Assembly: GCA_040751755.1 (NCBI GenBank)
Contig: JBFMHC010000033.1
Location: 55,960 to 119,959, forward strand
Direction of reading: 5' to 3'
DNA from: PFJX01 sp040751755
Lineage (GTDB): Bacteria > Pseudomonadota > Gammaproteobacteria > Burkholderiales > Thiobacillaceae
DNA length: 64,000 nt
Shown: one piece after another, positions 8,202 through 16,609 of the stretch
How the letters are laid out: the number at the start of each line of letters is the position of its first letter
How positions within the stretch are numbered: position 1 is the first letter of the stretch
The notes under the pieces: model-generated
Database searches by the model: none
Told to the model about the DNA's origin: nothing
The model's input: only the letters and a program-made list of their open reading frames with translations
Translations under genes and position numbers: made by a program

Positions 8202-8690
8202 ATGCCCTCATTCGACATCATGTCCGAGGTCGACAAGACCGAGCTGCGCAACGCCGTCGACCAGGCCAACAAGGAGATCGGCAACCGCTTCGACTTCAAG
8301 GGCTCGGACGCGCGCATCGAGCAGGCGGAGTTCGTCCTCACCGTGTTCGCCGATACCGAGTTCCAGCTCGACCAGGTGCAGGAGGTGCTCAACGGCAAGC
8401 TCGCCAAGCGCGGCGTCGACGTGCGCAGCCTGGAGATCGCCGACAAGGTCGAGAAGGTCTCCGGCAACAAGGTGAAGCGCCAGGTCACGGTGAAGAACGG
8501 CCTGGAGAGCGAGATGGCGAAGAAGATCGTCAAGCAGATCAAGGACTCCAAGCTCAAGGTCACAGCCAGCATCCAGGGCGAGAGCGTGCGCGTCTCCGGC
8601 GCCAAGCGCGACGTGCTGCAGGAGTGCATCGCCCTGCTGCGCAAGGCCGTCACCGAGGTGCCGCTGCAGTTCCAGAACTTCCGCGATTGA
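8202..8690 (+). CDS. yajQ: YajQ family nucleotide-binding protein
   Basis: A 162-residue protein beginning MPSFDIMSEVDKTELRNAVDQ with the family's repeated RNP-like fold and the signature FDFKGSDARIE. E. coli YajQ binds GTP/ATP and tRNA in vitro, and relatives in Xanthomonas and Pseudomonas bind c-di-GMP and act as transcriptional co-regulators. A clear ribosome binding site (aggag, 8191-8195) stands 6 bases before the ATG. Given the HD-GYP and GGDEF/EAL genes in the same window, a c-di-GMP link is possible but untested. Confidence 0.95.
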   Translation: MPSFDIMSEVDKTELRNAVDQANKEIGNRFDFKGSDARIEQAEFVLTVFADTEFQLDQVQEVLNGKLAKRGVDVRSLEIADKVEKVSGNKVKRQVTVKNGLESEMAKKIVKQIKDSKLKVTASIQGESVRVSGAKRDVLQECIALLRKAVTEVPLQFQNFRD

Positions 8691-8766
8691 CCCCCGCGCG
8701 GGGCCGCGCGCCGGCATGGTCTAGCTTGAAAGTGCCTTCCATGAAGAAGCACGACCCGAGCTCAGC

Positions 8767-11427
8767 ATGTCCCCGCGTGGCCTCGACATCGCACAACAGA
8801 CGCCCGAGGCGGCGCTCGCCGCCCTGGGCAGCGGCCCTGCCGGACTGACGCCGGCGGAGGCCGCGCGGCGGCTTGCCGAGTTCGGGCCGAACCGGGTCGA
8901 GGCGCCGCCGCGCATCCCTCTGTGGCTCGCCTTCCTGCGCGAGTTCACCCATTTCTTCGCCCTCATCCTCTGGCTGGCCGCCGGGCTGGCCTTCTTCGCC
9001 GCGCATTATCAGCCGGGCCAGGGCATGTTCGAGCTGGGCCTGGCCATCGTCGGGGTCATCCTCGTCAATGGCGGGTTTTCCTTCTGGCAGGCCTATCGCG
9101 CCGAGCAGGCGCTCGCCGCATTGCGCCAGCTCCTGCCGCAGCGCGTGGCGGTGCGGCGCGCCGGCGGCACGTTGGAGGTCGACGCGCAGGCGCTGGTGCC
9201 GGGGGACGTGGTGCTGCTGGCGGAAGGCGCCAAGGTGCCCGCCGATTGCCGGCTGGTCGAGAGCTGGGGGCTGCGCGTCAATCTCGCCACGCTGACCGGC
9301 GAGTCGCGCCCCAAGGCGCGCGACGTCGCGGCGGATGCCGCCACGGACCCGCTCGCGGCGCGCAACCTGCTGCTGGCCGGCACCCTGGTGGTGGCGGGCG
9401 AATGCGGTGCCGTGGTGTACGCCACGGGCATGCGTACCGAGTTCGGCGGCATCGCCCACCTCACGCAGAGCGCGGGCGAGACGGAGTCGCCCCTGCAGCG
9501 CGAGATCCGCCGCGTCTCCCACCTCGTGGCCATGCTCGCGCTCGGCCTGGGCGTGGTGTTCTTCCTGGTCGGCCAGGCGATCGGCCTGCCGTTCTGGGCC
9601 AACTTCATGTTCGCCATCGGCATCATCGTCGCCAACGTGCCGGAGGGCCTGCTCCCCACCGTCACCCTCTCGCTGGCCCTGGCGACGCAGCGCATGGCGC
9701 GGCGCAACGCCCTGGTGCGGCACCTGCCGGCGGTGGAGACCCTGGGCAGCGCGACGGTGATCCTCACCGACAAGACGGGCACCCTGACGCAGAACCGCAT
9801 GCGCGTGCGCGAGCTGTTCCTTGCCGGCCGCCACCGTCCGGCGGCGGCGCGCTGGCCGCGCGGCGCCGACCTGCACCTGCGCGGCGTAGCGCGCAACTGC
9901 CACTCCCTGAAGTTCCCCGCCGGGGAGCCCGCCGGCGACCCCATGGAGATCGCCCTGTGGCGCTTCGCCGGCGATGTGCCGGCGTTCGGCGAACGCGCCG
10001 GCGAGATTCCGTTCGACGCGGAGCGGCGGCGCATGTCGGTGCTGACGCGCGAGGCCGACGGCGGCGGCCACCTGTGGTGCAAGGGCGCGCCGGAATCGGT
10101 GCTGCCGCTGTGCGAGGCCTGGCTGGACGGCGAGCGGCGCACGCCCATGGACGAGCACGCGCGGGCGATGTTCCGCCGCGCGCAGGACGACATGGCCGAC
10201 CGTGGCCTGCGCGTCCTTGCCCTGGCCTGGAAGCCCGCGGCCCCGGACGGCGGGATGACGGAGACGGGCCTGCGCCTGTGCGGCCTGGTCGGCCTGGAGG
10301 ACCCGCCGCGGCCGGACGTGCGCGAGGCGGTGGTGCGCTGCCACGAGGCGGGGGTGCGCGTGATCATGGTCACCGGCGACCATCCGCATACTGCCGTGGC
10401 GCTGGGGCGCGAGGTCGAGCTGGTGCGCACCGCCGCGCCGCAGGTGCTGACCGGCGAGGCGGTGCGCCGGATGAGCCCGGCCAGCCTGCAGCTCGCGCTC
10501 GACGCCCCCGAGGTGCTGTTCGCGCGCGTCAGCGCGGAGCAGAAGATGCTCATCGTCCAGGCCCTGCGCGCCAAGGGCGAGGTGGTGGCGGTGACCGGCG
10601 ACGGCGTCAACGACGCGCCGGCGCTGAAGACCGCCGACATCGGCATCGCCATGGGGCTGTCGGGCACCGACGTGGCGCGCGAGGCGGCGGACATCGTCCT
10701 GCTCGACGACCACTTCGCCACCATCGTCAACGCCATCGAGGAGGGGCGCGCGGTGTTCGAGAACATCCGCAAGTTCCTCACCTACATCCTCACCTCCAAC
10801 ATCCCGGAGATCGTGCCCTACCTGGCCTTCGTGCTGTTGCGCATCCCGCTGCCGCTGACCGTGATCCAGATCCTCGCCGTCGACCTCGGCACCGACATGC
10901 TGCCGGCGCTGGCCCTCGGCGCCGAGCCGCCGCACGCCGACGTGATGCGGCGCCCGCCCCGGCCGCGGCGCGAGCGCCTGCTGTCCTGGCCGCTGCTGGC
11001 GCGCGCCTGCCTGTTCCTGGGGCCGCTGGAGGCGCTCGGCGCGATGGCCGTCTTCTTCTTCGTGCTCGATATGGCGGGCTGGCGGTACGGCGAGCCGCTG
11101 GGGGCCGGCACCCCCCTCTACCTGCAGGCCACCACTGCCTGCCTGGCGGCGATCGTCCTGGCGCAGATGGCCAACCTGTTCGTGTGCCGCCACCCGGTGC
11201 TGCCGGCGTGGCGCTTTCCGCTCCTGGAAAACCGCTGGCTGCTCGCCGGCCTGGGCGTGGAACTGGGCCTGCTGCTGGCCATCGTCTACACGCCCTGGGG
11301 CAACCTGCTGTTCGGCACCGCGCCGCTCGGCGCCGACGTCTGGCTCGCGGCCGCGCCGTTCGCAGCCTTGCTGCTGCTCGCCGAGGAGGGGCGCAAGGCC
11401 TGGCTGCGCCGCCAGGGCAGCGGCTAG
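8767..11427 (+). CDS. P2-type cation-transporting ATPase resembling Na+/K+-ATPases
   Basis: An 886-residue inner-membrane pump with N-terminal actuator, phosphorylation site DKTGTLTQN (Asp335), nucleotide domain (KGAPESV) and hinge (TGDGVNDAPAL). Transmembrane cation-site motifs match the animal Na,K-ATPase pattern rather than the SERCA one: ANVPEGLLPTV (289-299, Glu293), TSNIPEI (676-682, Glu681) and VDLGTDM (705-711, Asp706 and Asp710). This suggests a monovalent cation exporter, possibly Na+, though calcium or other ions cannot be excluded from sequence alone. No beta or FXYD subunit is present. The stop codon overlaps that of the convergent mnmC gene in a shared CTAG. Confidence 0.9.
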   Translation: MSPRGLDIAQQTPEAALAALGSGPAGLTPAEAARRLAEFGPNRVEAPPRIPLWLAFLREFTHFFALILWLAAGLAFFAAHYQPGQGMFELGLAIVGVILVNGGFSFWQAYRAEQALAALRQLLPQRVAVRRAGGTLEVDAQALVPGDVVLLAEGAKVPADCRLVESWGLRVNLATLTGESRPKARDVAADAATDPLAARNLLLAGTLVVAGECGAVVYATGMRTEFGGIAHLTQSAGETESPLQREIRRVSHLVAMLALGLGVVFFLVGQAIGLPFWANFMFAIGIIVANVPEGLLPTVTLSLALATQRMARRNALVRHLPAVETLGSATVILTDKTGTLTQNRMRVRELFLAGRHRPAAARWPRGADLHLRGVARNCHSLKFPAGEPAGDPMEIALWRFAGDVPAFGERAGEIPFDAERRRMSVLTREADGGGHLWCKGAPESVLPLCEAWLDGERRTPMDEHARAMFRRAQDDMADRGLRVLALAWKPAAPDGGMTETGLRLCGLVGLEDPPRPDVREAVVRCHEAGVRVIMVTGDHPHTAVALGREVELVRTAAPQVLTGEAVRRMSPASLQLALDAPEVLFARVSAEQKMLIVQALRAKGEVVAVTGDGVNDAPALKTADIGIAMGLSGTDVAREAADIVLLDDHFATIVNAIEEGRAVFENIRKFLTYILTSNIPEIVPYLAFVLLRIPLPLTVIQILAVDLGTDMLPALALGAEPPHADVMRRPPRPRRERLLSWPLLARACLFLGPLEALGAMAVFFFVLDMAGWRYGEPLGAGTPLYLQATTACLAAIVLAQMANLFVCRHPVLPAWRFPLLENRWLLAGLGVELGLLLAIVYTPWGNLLFGTAPLGADVWLAAAPFAALLLLAEEGRKAWLRRQGSG

Positions 11428-13337
11428 CCGTGGCGCCGGTGCGCGCGCAGGCGGAAGCGCGCCGGGTCGACCGCATCCACCAGGTCGCCCTCCAGTGGCA
11501 GCGGGTCGCCGTCGAGCTGGCTGGCGAGCAGCTCCGCCGCCAGCGTGGCCCACACCAGGCCGCGCGAGCCGAGGCCGAGCAGGCCGTACAGGCCGGGCAG
11601 GCGCGGCACCTCGCGCAGCCGGATGTCGCGCGGCATCCCGGCATGCGGATCGGGCAGGGCGCCGACCAGGGGCAGGCGGTCCGGCGTGGCGGCGCGGAAG
11701 CCGACGCGGCCGTCGAGCGCGGCGGCGTCGAATGCCTGTCCCGCGCCGGGCAGGATGCGCGCCAGGCGCAGCAGGTTGCCGGCGTGTTCCTCCGCGCGCA
11801 GTTCCGTCCCGGCGTCGTAGGCGTAGGAGGCGCCCAGGCAGTGCACGCCGTCCAGCGCCGGCGTGAAATAGCCCTCGCAGCACAGCGCATGCGCGAAGGG
11901 CGGCAGGCTGCCGGCGGGCAGGTGGCTGACCTGGCCGCGCACGGCCTTGATCGGCAGGGCCTGCGACACGTCCAGGGCGCGCGCCTGCGCCCCGCTCGCC
12001 AGGATGGCCACCGGGGCCTCGGCCAGGCACGCGCCATCCTTGTCGAGCGCGCGCCATGTCTCGCCGGTCCATTGCACACGCCCGACCGCCTGGCCCAGGT
12101 GCAGGCGCAGGGCAGGGCCGGCGGCATCCGCCATGGCCTGGCAGAGGCTGGGCGGCGAGGCCCAGCCGCCCTGCGGGAACCACCAGCCGCCGAACGCGGT
12201 GGCCTGTCCCAGCAGGTCGCCGGCGGCCTGCCGCTCCAGGAATCGCACGTAGTCCGGCGGATAGTCGCCCGCCGCCACCATGGCCCGCTGCTCATCTTCA
12301 TGCGCGGCGTCGCGCGCGATCTGCAGCACGCCGTCGAGGCCGCGCCGGCTGGCGAAGCCGGCCGCCTCCAGGTCCATCCAGGCGCGGCGGGCGTGCAGGA
12401 AGCAGGCGCGGTTGAGGCGCGAACCGATGTTGTCGTCGCGCGAGAGCAGGGGCCGGACGATGCCGGCGCGGTTGCCTGAGCCCTCCTGCGCCAGGGCCGT
12501 GTGCCGTTCCAGCAGGTCCACCCGCCAGCCGCGCGCCGCCAGGCGTTGCGCGAGGGCGCAGCCGGCGATGCCGCCGCCGAGGATGAGGGCGTGCCGTGCG
12601 TCGCTTGACGGTGTCGTGGCGGGTGGCGCATGCCCCGGCGCGGGGCGGCCCACCAGCATCTCGCGCTTGTGGGCGAAGCCCGGGCGCTTCTCGGTGACGA
12701 AGCCGGCGGCGGCCAGCGCGTCGCGCACGTCGCGCGCCACGCACCAGGTGGCGAGGGTGGCGGTGGGCGCGGCCAGGCGCGCCATGCGCTGGAAGACGCC
12801 GACGGACCACATGTCCGGGTTCTTCTTCGGGTCGAAGCCGTCCAGGTAGAAGGCGTCCACCTCGGCGCGCAGGCGGCCCAGGCAGGTCTCCGTGTCGCCC
12901 AGCATCAGGGTCAGCACCACCCGGCCGCGGGCGAATTCGAGACGGTGGAACCCGGGCGTGAGCACAGGCCACCGGTCGCGCAGCTGCGCCGCGAGCGCCG
13001 CGAATTCGGGCCAGGCGGCGTGCAGGCGGGCGAGGTCCGCAGGCCGGAACGGATGTTTCTCCACCGCCAGGTAGTGCAGGCGTTCGCAGGCCTGCGGGTC
13101 GGCCTGCCAGGCGGCCCAGGTGGCGAGGAAGTTGAGGCCGGTGCCGAAGCCGTTCTCCAGGATGGTGAAGCGTTGCTGCCCGCCCCAGCGCGCCGGCAGG
13201 CCGTTGCCGCCCAGGAACACGTGGCGTGCCTGGCCGGGGCCGCTCGCGGCGGCGTGGTACACGTCACCGTAGTCCGGCGACACCGGCGTGCCGGCCGCGT
13301 CCCAGGCCGGTTCGGCGGGGCGGATGCCGAAGCGCAT
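11424..13337 (-). CDS. mnmC: Bifunctional tRNA 5-(methylaminomethyl)-2-thiouridine synthesis enzyme MnmC
   Basis: A 637-residue fusion. The N-terminal part (about 1-235) is the SAM-dependent methyltransferase MnmC2, with ENGFGTGLNFL as the SAM-binding glycine loop. The C-terminal part is the FAD oxidoreductase MnmC1, starting at LILGGGIAGCALAQRL near residue 247. Together they convert cmnm5U to mnm5U at the wobble position of several tRNAs. Fusion order and length are those of the E. coli enzyme. The start at 13337 (MRFGIRPAEPAWDAAG) shares one base with the stop of hslO upstream (TGATG), so the two are probably translationally coupled. Confidence 0.94.
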   Translation of the reverse strand: MRFGIRPAEPAWDAAGTPVSPDYGDVYHAAASGPGQARHVFLGGNGLPARWGGQQRFTILENGFGTGLNFLATWAAWQADPQACERLHYLAVEKHPFRPADLARLHAAWPEFAALAAQLRDRWPVLTPGFHRLEFARGRVVLTLMLGDTETCLGRLRAEVDAFYLDGFDPKKNPDMWSVGVFQRMARLAAPTATLATWCVARDVRDALAAAGFVTEKRPGFAHKREMLVGRPAPGHAPPATTPSSDARHALILGGGIAGCALAQRLAARGWRVDLLERHTALAQEGSGNRAGIVRPLLSRDDNIGSRLNRACFLHARRAWMDLEAAGFASRRGLDGVLQIARDAAHEDEQRAMVAAGDYPPDYVRFLERQAAGDLLGQATAFGGWWFPQGGWASPPSLCQAMADAAGPALRLHLGQAVGRVQWTGETWRALDKDGACLAEAPVAILASGAQARALDVSQALPIKAVRGQVSHLPAGSLPPFAHALCCEGYFTPALDGVHCLGASYAYDAGTELRAEEHAGNLLRLARILPGAGQAFDAAALDGRVGFRAATPDRLPLVGALPDPHAGMPRDIRLREVPRLPGLYGLLGLGSRGLVWATLAAELLASQLDGDPLPLEGDLVDAVDPARFRLRAHRRHG

Positions 13338-14212
13338 CAGTGCAGGGTGGGGGAGGGGGCCTCGAACACCGCCGCCACCGCCTCGGCGTCGAAGCGGTAG
13401 TCGCGGTTGCAGATGTCGTCGCGCACGTGGATCTCGCCATGCTCGCGCAGGATCGCGTCGCACTCCGCGCGCCCCAGCGACTTCAGCATGGCGTGGATCT
13501 TCTCCCGGTCCTCCGGGCAGTGGTGGCTGACCGGCCGGGCGTCGAACACGCGGATGTCCTCTTCCGGGAACAGGCGGCGCAGCAGCTCGTGCGCGGGCAG
13601 GGCGAGCAGCTCGGCGGGGTCCAGGGTCTCCAGGAGGTGCTGCACGCGGTTCCAGCCGTCCGTGTCCCGCTCGTCCGCCCCCGGCATCTTCTGCAGGAAC
13701 AGGCCGCAGGCGCGGCGCGCGTCGGTGGCGAGGGCGAGGCGGGTGGGCTGCTGCTCCGACAGGGTCAGGTAGTGCTCGAAGATCGCGGCGATGTTCGCGC
13801 CCTCCAGCGGCACCAGGCTCTGGTAGGGGTGGCGCATGCCCACCGTGTCCAGGCTCAGCAGCAGGCGGCCGTGGCCGAGCAGGCCCGGGATGTCGCGCGG
13901 CAGGTCCTCGCCCTGCCAGCGCGCCATGCCGCGCATGCGCAGTTGCTCGTCGCAGTCCAGCACCAGCAGGTCGACGGTGTTCGCCTCGGCCGCCTCGCCA
14001 CGCAGCTGGAAGGTCATGCGTCCGGGGTGCTTCAGGTTGGCGGCGATGAGGGCGCTGACCGCGCTCATGTCGCCCAGCAGTTCGGCTACGGGCTCCGGGT
14101 AGCTGCGCCCGCGCGTCAGGCCGGCCCAGGTCTGTTCCAGGCCGACCCAGGCGCCGCGGATGTCGAGGTGTTCGAACAGGAAGGGGATGACGCAGTCGTG
14201 TGGGGTGTTCAT
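13337..14212 (-). CDS. hslO: Hsp33 family redox chaperone with an altered zinc centre
   Basis: A 291-residue Hsp33: the N-terminal chaperone core (FLFEHLDIRGAWVGL, ANLKHPGRMTFQL) and the linker are normal. In the C-terminal redox switch the usual CxC...CxxC tetrad is changed. The first pair reads C-P-E (Cys232, Glu234) and the second reads D-D-I-C (Asp265, Cys268), with the surrounding residues still alignable without gaps (REKIHAMLKSLG, NRDYRFDAEAV). Only two of the four zinc thiols remain, so zinc binding and the oxidation switch must work differently or be lost. An extra Cys lies in GRAECDAIL. The gene is upstream of and overlapping mnmC. Confidence 0.88.
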   Translation of the reverse strand: MNTPHDCVIPFLFEHLDIRGAWVGLEQTWAGLTRGRSYPEPVAELLGDMSAVSALIAANLKHPGRMTFQLRGEAAEANTVDLLVLDCDEQLRMRGMARWQGEDLPRDIPGLLGHGRLLLSLDTVGMRHPYQSLVPLEGANIAAIFEHYLTLSEQQPTRLALATDARRACGLFLQKMPGADERDTDGWNRVQHLLETLDPAELLALPAHELLRRLFPEEDIRVFDARPVSHHCPEDREKIHAMLKSLGRAECDAILREHGEIHVRDDICNRDYRFDAEAVAAVFEAPSPTLH

Positions 14213-14273
14213 GCGGTGCAAGGCGGCTTGGGAAGTGCGAATTCTAGGCCACACCCGTCGCGCGGGGCGGCCC

Positions 14274-15485
14274 TCAATGGCCGGGCGCGACCGCGGAACC
14301 GTCGTCCAGTGCGTAGAAATACACGGCCTGCCGGGTTGAATTGACCAGGCCGAAGCCGCGCAGCGAGGTGGAATGGAAGAAGCGTCCCCAGGTGCCGGAG
14401 GCGGCCTTGCGGGGCGGCAGTACGGACTTGCGCGCGGGTTCGAACGCGCCATAGGTCCATGTGTCGCGCCTCCAGTGGCGAGGCGGCGGCGTCAGGGTGA
14501 GGAAGGCCTCGCGCTCGCCATCCCAGGTGACGTAGCGGTCGTTTGCCGCGTCGTAGGCCCAGCCGCGACCGCCGTTGTCCGCGGGCGGCGGCGCGGACAG
14601 CCGCAGCGGCGCCTGGTCGGCGATGTCCGGCAGGGCCATGTCCAGGTATTTCACCGCCGCCGGGGCGAAGATGATCACGGCATTGCGCAGCGGGTCGAAC
14701 AGCGCCTGGTTCGGGTTGCCGGAGGCCTGCCTGGGGGAGAGGGTGACGGCCAGGGTGTCGGGATCGAAGCGCGCGTAGCGGCCCAGTGAGGCCGGGATCA
14801 TGACGATCTCGTTGCGCGTCGGCACGTACACGCTCGACCCGGTCATGTCGGTCGGCGACCAGGCGGTGGCGAGATGGACGTCCCAGTCGCCGGTCGCCGC
14901 GTTGAAGCGGAACGCGTGCGCGTTCTGGCCGCCGCTGGCATACAGGCCGTCGTTGGGCGCCGCCCACAGGTTGCCGGCGGCGTCGACGGCGAGGTTGCCG
15001 TAGCTGTGCGTGGAGCGCGGACGGCCGTCGAAATACACCGCATGCGCCTCCCGGCGGTCGTCGAGCACGCCGCGGTTGCCGACCGCGCCGGTCGGCGCGC
15101 GGCGCAGCCGGAACACCGGCGAGTCCGCTGCCAGGTCCATGCTGTAGACCTCATTGCCCGCGTAGTTGCCGTGGCCGCCGCCCCAGATCCACAAGGTCGA
15201 GCGGGCGTCATCGAAGGCGCCGCCGCCCCAGGCGGCCATCACCGCGGCCTGGCCGCCGGTGCCGTGCCAGGGGGCCTGGGCGGGGTGGTCGGGGTTGTAT
15301 TTCGGGGTGGCGGCGGGGTCGACGTCGGCGAGCCTGGCGGCGGAGACCGCCTTCCACGTGCCGGCCGCCTGCGTGGCGCGCCAGGCGGGGTCCGGCGCGG
15401 CGCCGGCCAGGCCAGCGCATGCCGCCAGCAGGACTGCGGCGGCAAGCCGCCACATGCGGCGCGCGAGGCGGCGTGGATTCGGCAT
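14274..15485 (-). CDS. Secreted beta-propeller-like protein of unknown function
   Basis: A protein of about 403 residues with a cleavable signal peptide (RRMWRLAAAVLLAACAGLAGA). The mature part contains repeated Kelch-like strands, for example TLWIWGGGHGNYAGNEVYSMD and SGGQNAHAFRF, together with several DxxxN/DxDxL turns, which suggests a beta-propeller. No catalytic motif is evident. The start at 15485 (MPNPRRLARR) is preferred, since it puts the positive residues just before the hydrophobic core; an ATG 24 bases upstream is also possible. It is divergent from the EEP-fold gene and not obviously in an operon. Confidence 0.7.
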   Translation of the reverse strand: MPNPRRLARRMWRLAAAVLLAACAGLAGAAPDPAWRATQAAGTWKAVSAARLADVDPAATPKYNPDHPAQAPWHGTGGQAAVMAAWGGGAFDDARSTLWIWGGGHGNYAGNEVYSMDLAADSPVFRLRRAPTGAVGNRGVLDDRREAHAVYFDGRPRSTHSYGNLAVDAAGNLWAAPNDGLYASGGQNAHAFRFNAATGDWDVHLATAWSPTDMTGSSVYVPTRNEIVMIPASLGRYARFDPDTLAVTLSPRQASGNPNQALFDPLRNAVIIFAPAAVKYLDMALPDIADQAPLRLSAPPPADNGGRGWAYDAANDRYVTWDGEREAFLTLTPPPRHWRRDTWTYGAFEPARKSVLPPRKAASGTWGRFFHSTSLRGFGLVNSTRQAVYFYALDDGSAVAPGH

Positions 15486-15622
15486 GCCGGTATCCGCGTA
15501 AGGCTCCATGTCTCGATCCGGTCGGGCGATGCCCGGATCGTAGCGGCTGCCGAGCCGCTTTTCACGGATCAGCCGCCGCGCGGGGCTATGCTGGCGGTAG
15601 CACCGTGCGAAGGAGAGGAAAG

Positions 15623-16480
15623 ATGCGCTTGCTGAGCTGGAACATCCAATGGGGGCGCGGCATGGACGGGCGGGTGGACCTGGCGCGCATCGCCGCGACG
15701 ATCCGCGCCCTCGGCGACTTCGACCTCATCTGCCTGCAGGAGGTGGCGTGCAACTTCCCCGGCCTGCCGGGCAGCGCCGGCGAGGACGGCATGGCCCTTC
15801 TGGCGGCCGCGCTGCCCGGCTGCCAGGCGGTGTACGCGCCGGCCACCGACCTGCCGGACGGCCGGGGCGGGCGCAAGCTGTTCGGCAACGCCCTGTTCTC
15901 GCGCCTGCCGCTGGGGCAGGTGTATCGCCACCTGCTGCCCTGGCCCGCCGATCCGGCGACGCCGAGCATGCAGCGCGTGCTCCTGGAGGCGGTGGTGGAG
16001 GCGCCCTGGGGCCCGATCCGGGTGATGACCACGCATCTGGAGTGCTACTCGCCCGCGATCCGCGCCGCGCAGATCGACGCCATCCGCGCCCTCCACGCCC
16101 AGGCCTGCGCGCATGCGCGCGCGCCGCGCCGTGGCGAGGGGGAGGCGGGAGGCTCGTTCGAGGTGTTCGCCCGGCCCGCCTCCGCGCTCTTGTGCGGCGA
16201 TCTGAACTTTCCCGCCGAGGCGCCCGAACGCGCGCGCCTGCTCGCGCCCTACGCGGACGCCACGCCGGCCTGGCGCGACAGCTGGGAGGTCCTGCACCCC
16301 GGCCGTGCGCACGCGCCGACGGTGGGCATCCACCCCGTGGACTTCGTCGACCGCCCCGCCTGTTTCGACTTCGTCTTCCTCACCGAGGACCTGGCGCCCC
16401 GGCTGGCGGCCCATGGCATCGACGCCGCGACTGCCGCTTCGGACCACCAGCCGGTGTGGGTGGAATTGATGGAGCGATAG
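15623..16480 (+). CDS. Endonuclease/exonuclease/phosphatase (EEP) family hydrolase
   Basis: A 285-residue protein with the EEP/DNase I-like fold: LSWNIQWGRG at the N terminus (Asn7), CLQEV with the metal-binding Glu, THLE, CGDLNFP (Asp and Asn of the active site) and the terminal SDHQPVW containing the catalytic Asp-His pair. All the catalytic residues are present, so it is an active metal-dependent phosphodiesterase or phosphatase. The substrate (DNA, phospholipid head group or inositol phosphate) cannot be told from sequence. No signal peptide. A ribosome binding site (aggagagg, 15611-15618) precedes the ATG. Confidence 0.88.
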   Translation: MRLLSWNIQWGRGMDGRVDLARIAATIRALGDFDLICLQEVACNFPGLPGSAGEDGMALLAAALPGCQAVYAPATDLPDGRGGRKLFGNALFSRLPLGQVYRHLLPWPADPATPSMQRVLLEAVVEAPWGPIRVMTTHLECYSPAIRAAQIDAIRALHAQACAHARAPRRGEGEAGGSFEVFARPASALLCGDLNFPAEAPERARLLAPYADATPAWRDSWEVLHPGRAHAPTVGIHPVDFVDRPACFDFVFLTEDLAPRLAAHGIDAATAASDHQPVWVELMER

Positions 16481-16555
16481 CCCGGCTGTTTGGCGGGATA
16501 TGTCGCTAGAATGCCCGGCGTCCTACCAGACGATTGTTACGGCCAATATAATTCG

Positions 16556-16568
16556 ACTAACAGTTAGT
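16556..16568. promoter_or_regulatory. Short palindrome in the AT-rich chemoreceptor promoter region
   Basis: The sequence actaacagttagt is a 6-1-6 inverted repeat. It lies in an unusually AT-rich stretch (about 16535-16600) that stands out from the GC-rich surroundings, 42 bases before the chemoreceptor start. An operator or promoter role is a guess. Confidence 0.3.
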
Positions 16569-16609
16569 GATTGTCGATTAGTTTTTGTGATGACCATTCT
16601 GGAGAATTT

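Noticed and set aside
8692..8703. Palindrome ccccgcgcgggg after yajQ
   Set aside because: Short and made only of G and C in a GC-rich genome, with no T-run; expected by chance.
8650..12479. Two frames of over 1170 codons, one on each strand, across the P-type ATPase and mnmC
   Set aside because: Composition is Arg/Ala/Gly/Pro-rich with no domain, and they run through both convergent real genes. Typical GC-rich shadows.
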